Shown piece after piece: positions 32,690-44,555 of a stretch of 64,000 nt of DNA. Origin of the DNA: Isoetes taiwanensis (Eukaryota; Streptophyta; Lycopodiopsida; Isoetales; Isoetaceae); NCBI GenBank assembly GCA_021234155.1, contig JAJEKV010000125.1:1790775-1854774 (forward strand), in the 5' to 3' direction. Every line of letters begins with the position of its first letter. The first letter of the stretch is position 1. The translations under genes and the position numbers were made by a program. Under the pieces are notes generated by a model. It saw only the letters and a program-made list of their open reading frames with translations, had not been told where the DNA came from and did not search any database.

Positions 32690-33082
32690 CCACACTCTAG
32701 TCGTGTCAAATTGCAGTGCGTCTGGTTACATGTACAGAAAATCGAAATAGGCTAGCAAAATCATAACAAAATCATTTTGTGCATGACATCTCGCAAAGTT
32801 AACCATTTTTTTTTCTTTCTATAACAAAAAGAAAAGGTTGTAAATGTTGGATGGGGATTTTACACCTTTAATGGGGCATGGTCCTAAATGTTGAAGCCCC
32901 CTCTGGACCAGTCCACTCTAGGCGTGGCAAATTGTAGTGAATTTGGTTACAACTGGAAGATTTTTTTATAGAAAAACGAAATGACGAAAATCATTTTATA
33001 CATGACATGTGGCAAAGTTGTTTTCTCTAACAAAAAGAAAAACGGGGCTGTAAATTTTCGATGACAAATTTACACCTTTAAA
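32690..33082. repeat. Diverged tandem duplication
   Basis: Segments 32700-32878 and 32925-33082 are similar: both have a GTCAAATTG/GGCAAATTG start, AAATCATTTT...CATGACAT, GCAAAGTT, AACAAAAAGAAAA and TTTACACCTTTAA. No coding function is seen. Confidence 0.7.
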
Positions 33083-33195
33083 TTCATCAAGCTTCGTCCC
33101 AAAAACCTGTACACTGCAACAAAAACCATTGGGATTGCCTCTTCGATGCATTGTCCAGCTCGAAACAAGGATTTGAAATTCTGAATCTAAACTTT

Positions 33196-34146
33196 CTATA
33201 ACTTGCACAGTAATTCTGTTGGATTGCAAATTCCTGGAAATATTTGAACAGCTTCTTCACTTATGCTTGAAAACATGGCTACCATCATGCTCGCCCAGGA
33301 TCGTTCCTTAGAATCACCAAAGCCCTCTTTCTGTTTTGCTTGTAAGAGTATATGATTACCATCTTTTTCATCGACTTTTTTAGCGGTCATTTTTTGTCTC
33401 AGATCTAAATCATTTGTGCCGGATTTATTGATATTGCTAAGGTCCAATTGTTCCTCGCCATAGCCAGAAGCTTCAGATATAACTCGTAGTTGTGAAGGGG
33501 CATCTGTTTGCCATTCAAGAAGACCTGCTTCATACATAAATGCCAATCTTGAGGCCGTCCTCCAACGGAGTACTCTAAGCTCCGGCCCTGCCTTTTCATT
33601 CTCTTTTAAATCTGCATTTAAATCCAAAGAATCATTTCCAGCCCTAACTCCGCATTCATCTAAAGACACGTTTACAGATGAATCTTTGAAAGAATCCAAA
33701 TTGTTTACAGAATGCAGCGAATCCGGCAGCGGAACATGGCTGCACCTTTCAGAATCTCCCTTTTTGCAGGCGGCCATGGCAGAGAAAGATTTCTGCATCT
33801 TTTTTGCGATTCCGTCACAATACGACGTAGGGCAGACATCGGCAAGGGATCTTTTTCTGCAAATGGAAGAATTATTCCTGATAGCTCTGATCGCCGGAAC
33901 AGGCCGGAAGAGCTCCTCCATAGCCGCCATGCCTCCTGTGCCCCATTGCAGCATATGGCGATGCCTTTTATTCCAGCATCGTGCATTGTGGACCGTCCGA
34001 TGGATCGTCATCTGCCGTTGGCATATTTGTCGTGTAGTAACCTTTGTGTACAAATAACGATATGCCATGTCCATCTTGCATGGATTCTTTTTTTTTTTTT
34101 TCTTATATTTTTGGAATAATCGTTTCAATTCAAGAAAATCATTCAA
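33196..34146 (-). CDS. Hypothetical protein
   Basis: An uninterrupted minus-strand frame of 316 codons. I favour the ATG at 33930 (GGCATGGCGG, MAAMEELFRPVPAIRAIRN, 244 residues), because the upstream part runs through a poly-Lys stretch encoded by a T-run. Visible features are RKRSLADVCPTSYC, a Ser/Asp-rich middle (DSLHSVNNLDSFKDSSVNVS), an Arg/Trp patch (LRVLRWRTASRLAFMYE) and a Lys-rich stretch (KMTAKKVDEKDGN). There are no membrane segments or recognised domain. It could be a single-exon gene, one exon of a larger gene or a pseudogene. The length in an AT-rich area argues against chance. Confidence 0.45.
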   Translation of the reverse strand: MNDFLELKRLFQKYKKKKKKNPCKMDMAYRYLYTKVTTRQICQRQMTIHRTVHNARCWNKRHRHMLQWGTGGMAAMEELFRPVPAIRAIRNNSSICRKRSLADVCPTSYCDGIAKKMQKSFSAMAACKKGDSERCSHVPLPDSLHSVNNLDSFKDSSVNVSLDECGVRAGNDSLDLNADLKENEKAGPELRVLRWRTASRLAFMYEAGLLEWQTDAPSQLRVISEASGYGEEQLDLSNINKSGTNDLDLRQKMTAKKVDEKDGNHILLQAKQKEGFGDSKERSWASMMVAMFSSISEEAVQIFPGICNPTELLCKL

Positions 34147-34440
34147 TTCGTAGAAATATGTGGAGATGTGCTAATGATGCCAGATGCCAGTTTCCTCCTC
34201 GAAACTCTCGGAAACTCCCGACCTCCCTCCGGTGGGTTTCCCCACATAAATCAATACTAAGGCAAAATTCTGTTCATTTTTTTGCTCTTCTTGTGCTCTC
34301 CGGCGCTGGTGCTTCTCTGGCTCATTTTGAGTTTTTAGGGCGGCTTAATGTAGATCTTGCAGATGCTTGCATGTTTCTTGAAGTTCTTTATAGTTTCTTG
34401 ATGATTCTTTACTGGCTTTCCTTGCGTTGTTCTTTCCATG

Positions 34441-34857
34441 GCTCTTAGCTAGAGTTCTTATGGCTTTGAAGAGTTGGTGTTTGCCTGCCACAGAATTCTT
34501 ATGGCTTATGGTTTGAAGAGTTCTTACTGCTTAGATCTCTACAGGGTTCTCACGCTTAGAATTTCTACAAGGGTTCTAAGGGTTTCTACAGAGTTCCCAC
34601 ATCTTAGAGTTTCTACTATTGGACTAATGAGCTTGGTGGCAGATGTAATGAAGAGATGACGTAGCGAAGAAACAACATGGCATTTATTGTTAACTGTTAG
34701 TAGTAATGTAATTCTAGATAGTTAATTATGCATTCAACTTTGAGAACTGTTTGAATTGTAATCCTGCTATATATATTCAATGAAGAACAAGAGGCAATGT
34801 GTGCTTTTCTTTGGAATCTTAGATCATATGAGTTCTTGAAGTTCCTGATCTCCTTTA
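34441..34857 (+). repeat. Probable Ty1/copia 5' LTR region
   Basis: This region ends just before a PBS and holds TATATATATTCAATGAAG (about 34770), typical of a copia LTR promoter and R region. Repeats of the type GGGTTCT and TTTCTAC lie at 34535-34620. The left boundary is a guess because the 3' LTR is missing. Confidence 0.4.
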
Positions 34858-34869
34858 TGGTGTCAGAGC
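34858..34869 (+). other. Primer-binding site of the copia element
   Basis: TGGTGTCAGAGC differs by one base from the tRNA-iMet complement TGGTATCAGAGC. Confidence 0.75.
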
Positions 34870-36943
34870 CGGTAAATTTGTGATTGAATCAAGGATTGTG
34901 ATTGGAAGGGAGCTTAGAATTATGTTTAAGAAGAGGTCTTTGGAAAAATTGAATGTCAATAACTCTTATGTTTGGTTTATCAAGTTAAGCGGAGTATTAG
35001 CAAAGAAAGGATTATGGGGTGTTTGTTTTGGAGCGAAAGATGCTCCTACGAAAAAGGAGGAAGAAAAAGAGGTGTCAAAGGAATGCTAAATGGGAGCAAT
35101 TCAATTGGAAAGCTAAGAATCGAATGATGAAATATGTGCAAGGTGCGAGGCATCGAGGCGACAAAAAACTGCCAAGGAAGCTTGGGAGTACCTAGTAAAG
35201 GCATTTAGGAAGGATCAATTCAGCCAGCAAGTCATGCTCTATACACAGATTTTTACCATGAAATGTAGGGGAGGAAGTAAACACATACATTGTGAAGATT
35301 ATGACGGCAGCAAAGCAATTGCATGGAATAGGAAAGCCACTTCCAGATGATGCAATCGTAGGAGCACTGATTATGAGGCTGCTTTCATCCTATGATGGGG
35401 TCCAAACAGTAATTGGTGGAGCAAAGAAAGTCACCATGAACTGGGCATGTGCTGCAAGAAGAGGCTATGAAGTCTAGCAGAAAGAAGCAGGACAGCAACA
35501 GATCATATGACCCCGGAAAAAGACATCTTCTATAAAATCAAAAAGGAGAGAGGAAGGAGAATCGTGATGACGGTAAAGGAAGGCTTCAAGTGCAAGGAGA
35601 GAGGAGCATTCGCATTGTTTTAAGATCCTCAACTCAAAAGATCAAAAACGTACTTTACGTCCCTGGATTATCTGTTAATCTACTCTCTTTGTCAAAAGTG
35701 GACGATGCCAAGCTAGACGTCCATTTTGGGAATAGGAAGTGCATATTAAAAAATGAAAAGGAGCATGTGATTGCCATTGGATAGTGGGAAGGTAATTTGT
35801 ATAAGCTTTCTTGGCCAAAGAAAGGAAGCAAGGCGGTTCTGGTTGAGCAAGGGATAGGGCATAACCAACTACGTGGTATGAGAGACTTGGCCATGTAAAT
35901 CAGAAATATCTTGAGAGGATGTCTAAAGAAAAATCTATTGGAGGGTTTGCCCCAAAGCTAAAGAGGAAGGAGTCAATCTATGAAGGGTGTTTAAGGGAAA
36001 AACAGGCCCACACTCCTTATCCAAGAGGGAATGCAATCAAAGCAAGCAAAGTGTTTATCTAGTCCATATGGATGTTTGGGGACCGTCCAAATATTGCTCA
36101 ATGGGATGGAAGCAGTATTTCCTGCTGTTAGTTGACGATTTTTTAGAAAAGCTTGTGTGTTTTTCAAGAAGTTGGAAAAAGGAAGTAGAAAATGATATGG
36201 ATCTGATAATCAAGAGAATTCGGACGGATAGAAGAGACGATTTCACATGGAATTTGCTTCACAAGTTTTTATTGGAAGCTGGGATCAAGTGGAAGATGTC
36301 AGTTGCTCATGAACATGCAGAAAATGGGGTTGTGAAGGACAAACCGAACGTTGTAGAAAGTGCAAGATTGATGATGAAGGCAGGGCATGTACAGTCCATG
36401 TTCTGGGTAGAAGCTGTTAAAGTGGCAGTATACATTCACAACAAGATCCAATTAAAGCTTTAGAAGGTCAAGTCCCTGAGATGGCTTGGAGTGGAAGAAA
36501 GCCATCTATCAAACATCTTCAAGTATTTGGCTGCAAAACCTTTGTTTTTGTGAGAAAGGAGGAGTGCAAAAAAGAAAAATCCAGTAATCCCAGTATCAAG
36601 TGTATCATCATAGGATATTGTAAGAATAGCAAAGGATATAAACTGTATGATCCAAACACAAGAAGAATTCTAAATGGAAGAATTGTTCGATTCGATGAAG
36701 AGGATTGTTCTTTGAGTGCAGGAGACAACAGGAGGATGCCCTATTGAATCTACAAAGGAACGTGAAGATGATATTTCAAATTCGTCCTCAGATAATGGGG
36801 CATCTTGTGGTAGTTTTGATAGGGAAGACAGAGACCTTGAGCCAGACCAGGTCTCAGAAGTGTTTGGTACAAAGGATGTAGTTCCAATACTAGTGAATGA
36901 AGCAGAAGATGACATTCCCAAACACTCTCAAAGAGCATAAAAA
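34858..36943 (+). mobile_element. Ty1/copia element, left part, decayed
   Basis: After the PBS the plus strand encodes copia gag: FEKLNVNNSYVWFIK-like (34940 on), AWEYLVKAFRKDQFSQQVML (about 35190), IVGALIMRLLSSYDG (35360). Next come NVLYVPGLSVNLLSLSKV (35650), a pre-integrase region with ERLGHVNQKYLERM (about 35890), the integrase core HMDVWGPSK, VDDF, RTDRRDDFTW, HEHAENGVV (36060-36460) and HLQVFGCKTFVFV...GYKLYDPN (36500-36680). Stops and frameshifts are frequent, and the protease region is short or deleted. It is interrupted at 36943 by another element and resumes at 39124. Confidence 0.85.
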
Positions 36944-37150
36944 TGTTGGAATATGTCCAATCCGCCACCTCATCTATCTTAGCCACGTCGTATGATGACA
37001 TGGCAATCCATCTATAGAGTCGTGTCCATTCATGTAGAGTCGTACCTGTTATGCATATAAGCTATGGTGGGAAGCTTGTTCCCAATCCAGTTTTCTCTAT
37101 TGAATATATATCTACATTCTAGTTATCTCTTCTGTTTTCCTAAAGTTAAG
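36944..37150 (+). repeat. 5' LTR (207 bp)
   Basis: Pairs with 38917-39123. It contains TATTGAATATATATC near its 3' part and a short ATGCATATAAGC stretch, either of which could be the TATA region. Confidence 0.92.
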
Positions 37151-37192
37151 ATGGTATCAGAGCCTGCGTGCTCTTGATCCTGGGACGCAGGG

Positions 37193-38715
37193 ATGAAGGA
37201 CGAAGTAGGGGAACCTCCTCCCCAAATGAAGAAATTAAGGAAAAGGAGATTTCTATCGAAGGATGTGTTTAAGAAATGTATTAAGGATTTTCGATTGAAA
37301 AGCAAAGCCTGCATAACTGCATGCTTTACTGGTCGGCGATGTATTCTGGAAGAAGACAGAGTTCCGGCAAAGAATTCCGCTGCACATGCCCAAATCTTCA
37401 GAAATCTAATTGAAGATTTGCAAGGGGAGCATTTAATGAAGATGCACCATGAAGGGAAATTTCCAGACGAAGTTGGGATTTACAGCAAGGGAGGGACGCC
37501 TCCAGAATTTGATGCAGACCCTAGGCAGATTGCCAAGAAGCACTTCGGTGAAGATGCCGCAGGAGATAGCCAGAAGGATGCTGCCCAACAAATTGTGGCA
37601 ATCCAAGACGATTTGGGAGAAAGAAGCATGGCTATAGAAGCCCAATTCGGCTTTCATGGGGTCGAAATTGCAGACCCTAAGGTAGCCACCGTTGAAGCCG
37701 TTGGTGAGGCCATTGAAATTGTCTCAGAATACAAGACAGAAGCCCGAAGGGCCAAGAAGCCTGGGAATGCCATAAATTTAGCTGGGGCCATGCAGAATAG
37801 CCGAGAATTTAGAGCACTTTTGGAAGTATCGTTGATGGCTTACAAAAGGCTGTGGAAGAAAGCAAAAGAGCCATTGCCGTTGGAGATGCCGCAGATGCGG
37901 TCGAAGAGGTAGAAGCCCAATCTGGCTTTGAAAGGGTCGGTCCTTTGCAAATTGCAGTTGATGTCCTGGAGAATACCCTAGGAGACCCATTGCTGCTTAC
38001 AGATGGGGCCGTGATGGCAGATGAATTAAGAGGCAAATCCGCCTATGATAGGGTCGGAATTGAAGACCCACTGAGGCCCAGTGCAGAAAACTTGAGGCAA
38101 ACTGGAGATGCTCACATCCAGGGAGGGCACAATACTCAACATGCAAACCAATCAGCGAAAGATCGGCCTGACATAACTTATTTACAAGGTATTTTTATGC
38201 TTTTTAATGAAGCTCTAACTTTCAAGAAAGAACTGGATGAGACAAAGCATCAGGCAGACGCACTGCAGCAAATTCAGGCAGAATTACCTATGTCACAAGA
38301 GACTTCTTCAGAGGAAATGCATTTAGTTTTTTATTTGAATTTCATATCCAATCCCAAGCAGCTCAAAAATGCTCCAATCCCAGTACCGCCCATTGTGCTT
38401 GAGATTGAGGGAGGGAATGTGATGAATTTAGATCAAGATCAATTGACACTTGACAATTATATTTGCAAGAAGGAAAATGCATTTATAAGAGAGGAGAAAT
38501 TGACAGCGAAGGCATACAGATTGGAGCAAGAAAGCCTTATAGATCTCTTTCATGATTTCGGAGAGGACGGCACAATGTTTGAACTGATTTTACAGCATAC
38601 TAGTCCTGAATTATTGCTTATGGCAGCCATAAACATGGCTGATAGAGAGCAGCCGATAGCTCCAAAAGTTTGCATAAACAAAGTGCCAACTATGCTGATA
38701 GAGAGCAGCCGATAG
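37193..38715 (+). CDS. Unknown protein of the short-LTR element (frameshifted)
   Basis: Two overlapping frames (37193-37912 and 37852-38715) probably come from one ORF of about 500 residues. The N-terminus is basic (KKLRKRRFLSKDVFKKCIKD). The middle is repetitive, with similar blocks such as MAIEAQFGFHGVEIADP, VEEVEAQSGFERVGPLQIA and KSAYDRVGIEDPLRP, suggesting degenerate internal repeats. The C-terminal part has ITYLQGIFMLFNEALTFKKE and a coiled-coil-like EKLTAKAYRLEQESLIDLF. I see no CCHC knuckle or copia gag motif. It may be a much-changed gag or captured host sequence. The frameshift is near 37880. Confidence 0.6.
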
Positions 38716-38752
38716 CTCCAAAAGTTTGCATAAATAAAGTGCCAACTATATC
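38641..38752. repeat. 56-bp tandem duplication at the ORF end
   Basis: 38641-38696 and 38697-38752 are nearly identical (GATAGAGAGCAGCCGATAGC start). The second copy shifts the frame, so the ORF ends within it. Confidence 0.9.
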
Positions 38753-38916
38753 TTTCCTGGGAATGAAATCTAAGAAGAAGGTCATTGTTTCAAATTTGAA
38801 GAATACGAATAACATTCAGAAGAAGACTAGAAGATGCAGGAAAAGCCAAAGATGGCTTACTCACGAACCTGGCCACGATGATTTTGGCTAGATGAGGTGT
38901 TCGTCTTGAGGGAGGG

Positions 38917-39123
38917 TGTTGGAATATGTCCAATCCGCCACCTCGTCTATCTTAGCCACGTCATATGATGACATGGTAATCCATCTATAGAGTCGTGTCC
39001 ATTCATGTAGAGTCGTACCTGTTATGCATATAAGCTATGGTGGGAAGCTTGTTCCCAATCCAGTTTTCTCTATTGAATATATATCTGCATTCTAGTTATC
39101 TCTTCTGTTTTCCTAAAGTTAAG
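38917..39123 (+). repeat. 3' LTR (207 bp)
   Basis: Second LTR of the short element, preceded by the polypurine tract and followed by AAAAA. Confidence 0.92.
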
Positions 39124-39345
39124 AAAAAACCCATTGAAAGGAATCTCCAAAGATTTGCTCTCAATTGTGCAGTGCACGTGATGAACCAGCAAACTTCCAA
39201 GAGGCTGGACAATCAAAATTGTGGCAGGCCGCCATGGCAGAGGAGATCTAGTCATTGGAAGAGAACCAGGCATGGGATTTAGATGGATTGCTACAAATCG
39301 AAGAGTTTCAGATGCAAATAAGTGTAAGGTCAAATACAATGATGC
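39124..39345 (+). mobile_element. Ty1/copia element, right part (RT N-terminus)
   Basis: Coding resumes after the nested element: KPIERNLQRFALNCAVHVM, then in a shifted frame EPANFQEAGQSKLWQAAMAE and SLEENQAWDL. This is the sequence that opens copia RT. The split frame (HSQRA before, KPIERN after) confirms the nesting. The element is truncated soon after, around 39345. Confidence 0.8.
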
Positions 39346-40230
39346 GTTTTTTCAGTCTGAGATATGTTTCTCAATCTGTGAATTGATAAAGGCCCTCATG
39401 CCTATGTTTTTTAAATTTGGGTTGCTTTTCTTGACTCGCGAGTCGGATTAGACCCTCAGACATGCATTTTTCAATATGTGCTACCTTTTATTGGCTACCT
39501 TAAACCTGCCTTTTTCACTATGAACTGCCCTTTTCTGATTCCCTTCGACCTGCCTTCTTAACTCTGAGTTGCCTTTCTTGACTCACAAGTCAAAAAACGC
39601 TCCCTGCATTTTTCAAAAATGGTCTTCAGAACTGATTTTTATTTTAATTTTCATGGCTGTGGCATCGCTTGACTAAATTGATTCTATCTATTGTAGTCCT
39701 TATCCCGACCAGATAGTACATGCTCGAAATCAATGGAAAGACTCGATTCATTGAAGAAAGAAGGCAAGGAGAGGATTTTGGACAACTGCCTTGTACACAT
39801 TTCTATCGTCTTCAAGTTGCTTCCATGGGTTGGAACAGATCAAAGGGTGCTCCACACATTGTTCCCATTAGGTGGTCCGTGTATGAAAAGGGTGTAATCG
39901 TCGTAACAGCATGGCCGCCATAATCTCTTCGTTTACTATAAAAATAAATTGTAATGAAATATTTATTGAATACTAACACTTTGTCTAGAGAAAATAAACT
40001 TTGTCATTGATTTTAGATGTGTTTTTTAATTTCTCGATTCATCATCCGAGGAATGGAGACCATTCTTATTTCGTAAGTTTTTTATTCAGACAAGCAATGA
40101 GTCTTCTTTTCAGGCAATACTATCTAAAATGATTTGCACTTCCTTTCGGATTGAATAATATGGTACTGAAAAAAAAGTAGGAATCGCATGTGACCCACTT
40201 TAAATAAATGCGACTTGTACGTTGTTCCCA
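39346..40230. other. Intergenic stretch
   Basis: Short repeats of TTGCTTTTCTTGACTCGCGAGT / TTGCCTTTCTTGACTCACAAGT type are seen at 39420-39600. No gene is supported. Confidence 0.45.
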
Positions 40231-40300
40231 CTTATTACTGCCAAAATTTTTCCCTCAAAAACCTTTTGGAATGGGATTTTTTAACTGGATAGTAATGTCT
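40231..40300 (+). mobile_element. LINE 3'-UTR fragment
   Basis: TTATTACTGCCAAAATTTTT...CTCAAAAACC...GGGATTTTTTAAC...AGTAATG matches the hairpin block of the LINE 3' UTRs at 3200-3300 and 31745-31815. The terminal part and tail are missing. Confidence 0.7.
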
Positions 40301-41312
40301 ACTGTGCTCTCTAACTGGGAACCTGCCAAAGTACTTACACTGGGTACTTTGGAAATAGGTATTGTTTGTTCCTTCTATCAAAACTAATTCAAAAGGTCAA
40401 AATATAAGTCAAAAGATGTTAATGTTGAATGTCAGAAAATTTTTTTTTGCAACACAAACCATTAACATCCAACATATAAAAAATAAATCCCCCCTAAAAC
40501 CCCCTGTGGTTCTTATTTAATTTGAAACAGCTTTAAGCAAAGTGTGAACCTGCTCATTGCAACACGCCAAATTATATATGTTTCAAGCTTTCTTGCCAAT
40601 TCTAGTCCCTAAACATTAGGCGGCCAACAAATAAGTCATGACTAAGATCCAAATGCGAGATGCATTAGTGAAAGGACAGAAAATAAAGAGGGACAAACAA
40701 AATTTTTAGAATTCAAACCAGAAAAAAACTAGAATTCATTTGAGGCTTTCATCACCTGTAGCTTTTGAATTTGATCACAATAAAACAAATAGAACATAAG
40801 TAAAAGTTACCATAAAGATAGAGCAGATTGATCCCATTATTCTGAAAGTCATAAAGTTTGCAACACCCATACACAAACATTTTTCAACTGGAATTTAACA
40901 GCAGCCTTTGGCCTCCATGGATTCTTGTGGTGAGAAACCAAAGTGGGAAACTTTTCTGCTTGTTAGCACAAGGATCTAGAAGCCTTGGAATTTGCTTAAT
41001 AACTGCCTCAAAATCTAAAAATGCATGGTAATTTTTTGCAAGCTTCATTCGGAATGAGCCATAAAACAATATCCAATAGCGCAATCCTGTATTAATCAGC
41101 TGGTAGGATGTGAAAGCCTACCAAACCCGGCTGAAAAATTGCTGTTTTAGCATAGATAACTTAACCAAACATATCCATATTATACACTATAAAAAAGATC
41201 TCGGAGAGAGCTTTCCAACGCAATAAAAATCATCTCAAACAGAGCTCTGGATCAAAAGTTATTATAAGAAATGTGTTGCCGGCATGGAAACTGCACTACA
41301 TGCGCCCTTCAA

Positions 41313-41511
41313 GCCCTTCATGTGCCCATTATGCCCCACACACACAAAAAGAAGGCTTTTGTTGTGAGCCATTGGTTGTTGACCATTGAAAAAAAAAGGC
41401 TAAAATCAATGGCCCTTCATGTGCCCATTATGCACCACATGCACAAAAAAAAGGGCTTTTGTTGTGAGCCATTGGTTGTTGACCATTGCAAAAAAAAAGG
41501 CTAAAATCAAT
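41313..41511. repeat. 99-bp tandem duplication
   Basis: Two copies start GCCCTTCATGTGCCCATTAT and end AAGGCTAAAATCAAT, differing in A-run length and a few bases. Confidence 0.9.
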
Positions 41512-41519
41512 AGCTCAGA

Positions 41520-41650
41520 AATGGTGCACTCTAGATGTACGCATTAGTACATCCATTTGAATACATCACGAAATCATAGGAAAACCTTAGTGAAAAGCGT
41601 ATAAAAACACAAAACAAACCCCCTGTTATTGTGCTAGATATTGGAGGTGA
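41520..41650. repeat. Dispersed repeat, copy 2
   Basis: Counterpart of 7786-7912: GCACTCTAGA, AAATCATAG, AAAAGCGTATAAAA, TGCTAGATATTG in order. Confidence 0.6.
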
Positions 41651-44530
41651 AAATGGATGAATACAATTTAACGCTTATTAGTTATTGAGGCATCATATAA
41701 GTACCCAATACCTAGTATTGGGCACTTTTTAGGGTAGTTTTATGGTCCATAAATAATACTTTTTAAGGTATACTGTAGCATGCTTATGACCGCCAACAAA
41801 ATGGCCATTTTTAGCATAGGACCATTCTTTAGAGAATAACGATTTTTCCATATACTTGAGGATTTTTATTAGAGCCTATATTTACTTAGAAAATATTTTA
41901 ATAGCAGTAATATCTTTCATAAATGAATGATTTTTGGTAAAAAAACTATTTTTGAACTCTGATGGCAAAAGAATGCTCCTTTGGGTCTATCAACATATAA
42001 CTTGAGTTGTTAGATTTATATGAGCATATAATTTAAGGTATTAGAGTCAAATTATTGGTAGATTGCCATCTAAATTTGTTGTTTGTCTAAATAAGGCCAC
42101 TTCAAGCACTAAAAGTTGAAGGAGGAATCGCCATTTGGGTTAGGCTTGCATTAGAAAAAAATTAAGAAAAACGGCCATTTCAGGCTTCACTTCAGTAGCT
42201 AAATTGCATAAGGAATGGCCAATTCCCTTCACTTAGAAAAAATTATAAGGTGCTTAAAATTTTTCCTGATAAAAAAGCAGTTAGAACATTTCACATATAT
42301 AAAAACAAAAAAAAAAAAAGGAAAAAACTAGCAAAGAGGCGCAACAGGAGGCTTGGGCAGTTTTAGAATTGGATTCACTTTCGGATTTGATTTGGTTAAA
42401 TTCTTGTGAAAAACATAAAGCAATTTTCAAATTAAACATCTAATAGATTGGAGCAACATGCGGCTTGGGCAGTTTTAGGATTAGATTCACTTTGGGATTT
42501 GATTTGGTTAAATTGTTGTGAAAAACATAAAGCAATTTTCAACTAAGCATCTAAATAGGCTGGATAGAAGCCACTATGCTAGCCCTTAAATAGAATACGC
42601 ATTTGTAGTGGGCAAGCAAAATGTTCAGTTCTACCTGTTTTGGTTTTTGTTGTTAGGTTTTGCTTTTATTTTAGAATACCAATCCTTTTCTATTTTTGGA
42701 TGGGTAAGCTATTATACTTAAGGTATTGCATTCCAAACTCTTCATGTAAGTTATTGTACCTAAACTCTACACATAAGTTGTTGTACCTAATCTAAGGTAT
42801 TGCATACCTAACCTAAGGTATTGCATTTTGAACTCTATGGGGGTGAGACTCTATGCGGGTGAGGTTCTACAAGTTTGACTGGAATATAACGTGTCTTTTG
42901 GTCGTATTCAATGCATGCAACTGTTGGGTAACAATACTTACTTGGGCACCTAGAGTATTGGTGTAAATATCATTAGGAACATGGGCAAAGGGAGTATTCA
43001 CAACCATTTTTTTCTTTTGTCAATCATTTTTTAATTCTGCAACTTTGACCTGGAATATATCCTGGTTTCGAGCTTTCATTGTGTGCATGATAGGTAACAA
43101 TACTTACATGGGGAGCTTAGTTGAATAATATTTACATAGGGAGCTTAAACTCGATGTATTCTACAGTTCCTTGTGGCAGAATATTATTTTGAGTGCCAAA
43201 ATTGTATCATAGACTTGAGATTGGTCATTGCACTCAAGCATTATACCATATTCATAGAGCACAATGCTATTTTTACTTGCATCCATGTCTCTGTGGGGTA
43301 GTTTCAAAATTGCTTCAATTTTTATTCCCATCTCTTGCCTCCTCTTTTAAAAGAGTAAGGAACTAGCATTTATGCAAAACGTCAACCAGCCTTATACTAC
43401 TTCCATTGAACAAGGTGCTATTTTCACTTGCAACCATGTCTTCGTGAGGCAGTTTCTTAATTGAACTCTTCAAACTTTTTCCTGCTTCCTTTCTTTGAAA
43501 GATTAATTATGCATCTGAGGACTCTAATTGAAGATTGGGTCGCTACACTGTATGTTTGCAAATAAGATATCAATAATAAGATTGTACATTCAATAAAAGC
43601 CATCAGGATCAAGAAATCCTTATGCCAGATGGAGCACAAAACATTGTCAGTTTAGAGGCTTCTTCTAATAGTATTGTATTCCATGCAAAGTTTTCTCATG
43701 GGGACCTTATACCATGAACATTTCATTTGCCTTGTGTCTAAACTCTTTCCACATCTTTGCATCTTTCGATAACAGAAATATTAAAACACAAATGGGAAAG
43801 AACTATATGTAGAAAGCATCCACTGAGAATATTGAAGCTTTTATATAGTGTTATCCTAGAAAAAGTAACCAATTATCTGGTTAGATATTCCATTAATCTA
43901 TTTAAATGTATTTGGATATGAAATTATATGAATCATGTGCACATGAGGAGGCAATAAGGCATAATGAACCACAAATGCCTTTAGAAATCATATCTTACTA
44001 TTGCTATCAGTCCATGACTATTTTGAGTCCACTCTCAGGGTCTATTGCTTCAGCTTGAAATCTGATAAAGAAATCCAAGACAAGAATGTCATAACAACTA
44101 GTAAATAAGGGATGCATGAGAGGCCATTGATATTAGTTAGAATAAAAATAGATTGTACGGTTGATATGGTCAGATATACATGAATAATGATCTATTCGTG
44201 GTCTTCCAGTATCCTGTAAGCATAGAACTCCATAACACTACATTTTGGCTTGGCAATCTGTCAAGAGAGGCCTCTTCTATATTTCCATGTTTCACAGACA
44301 TAGCACATTATCAACAACCGTATCCATATCATATCTAAGTTTCAATGTGCTAGCCTGTATGTCAACCTATAGTAACATTGTGCATACTAGCCGATACAAT
44401 TTATAGATTGAGAAAGATGCATATTCATATCTCTAATATATAATTGTAATATAGAGGATAAAGGGCCAGGTTAAAGATAGCTAATTGTTTGAATATTATT
44501 GGTTAGACTTATAACGTGTAAGCTCTTAAA
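41651..44530. other. AT-rich intergenic stretch with one tandem duplication
   Basis: A 112-bp duplication lies at about 42341-42553 (GCTTGGGCAGTTTTAG at 42351 and 42463, both ending AAACATAAAGCAATTTTCAA). Otherwise no gene, RNA or element is supported. Confidence 0.5.
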
Positions 44531-44555
44531 TTTTTTCGAATGAAGTAGTTTGTGC

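Larger units (their letters stand above)
36944..39123 (+). mobile_element. Short-LTR non-autonomous retrotransposon nested in copia
   Basis: Two 207-bp LTRs (36944-37150 and 38917-39123) start TGTTGGAATATGTCC and differ by only a few bases. A PBS (TGGTATCAGAGC, 37152-37163) follows the first. A polypurine tract (TTGAGGGAGGG) precedes the second. The flanks are AAAAA on both sides (36939-36943, 39124-39128). There is no RT, integrase or protease. The interior has one coding region of unknown function. Small LTR length, copia-like ends and lack of pol fit a TR-GAG or TRIM-type element mobilised by a copia partner. Confidence 0.9.

Noticed and set aside
41313-42553. CRISPR-like or satellite array
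   Set aside because: Each is only a two-copy tandem duplication with no spacer-repeat pattern, in a plant nuclear context.
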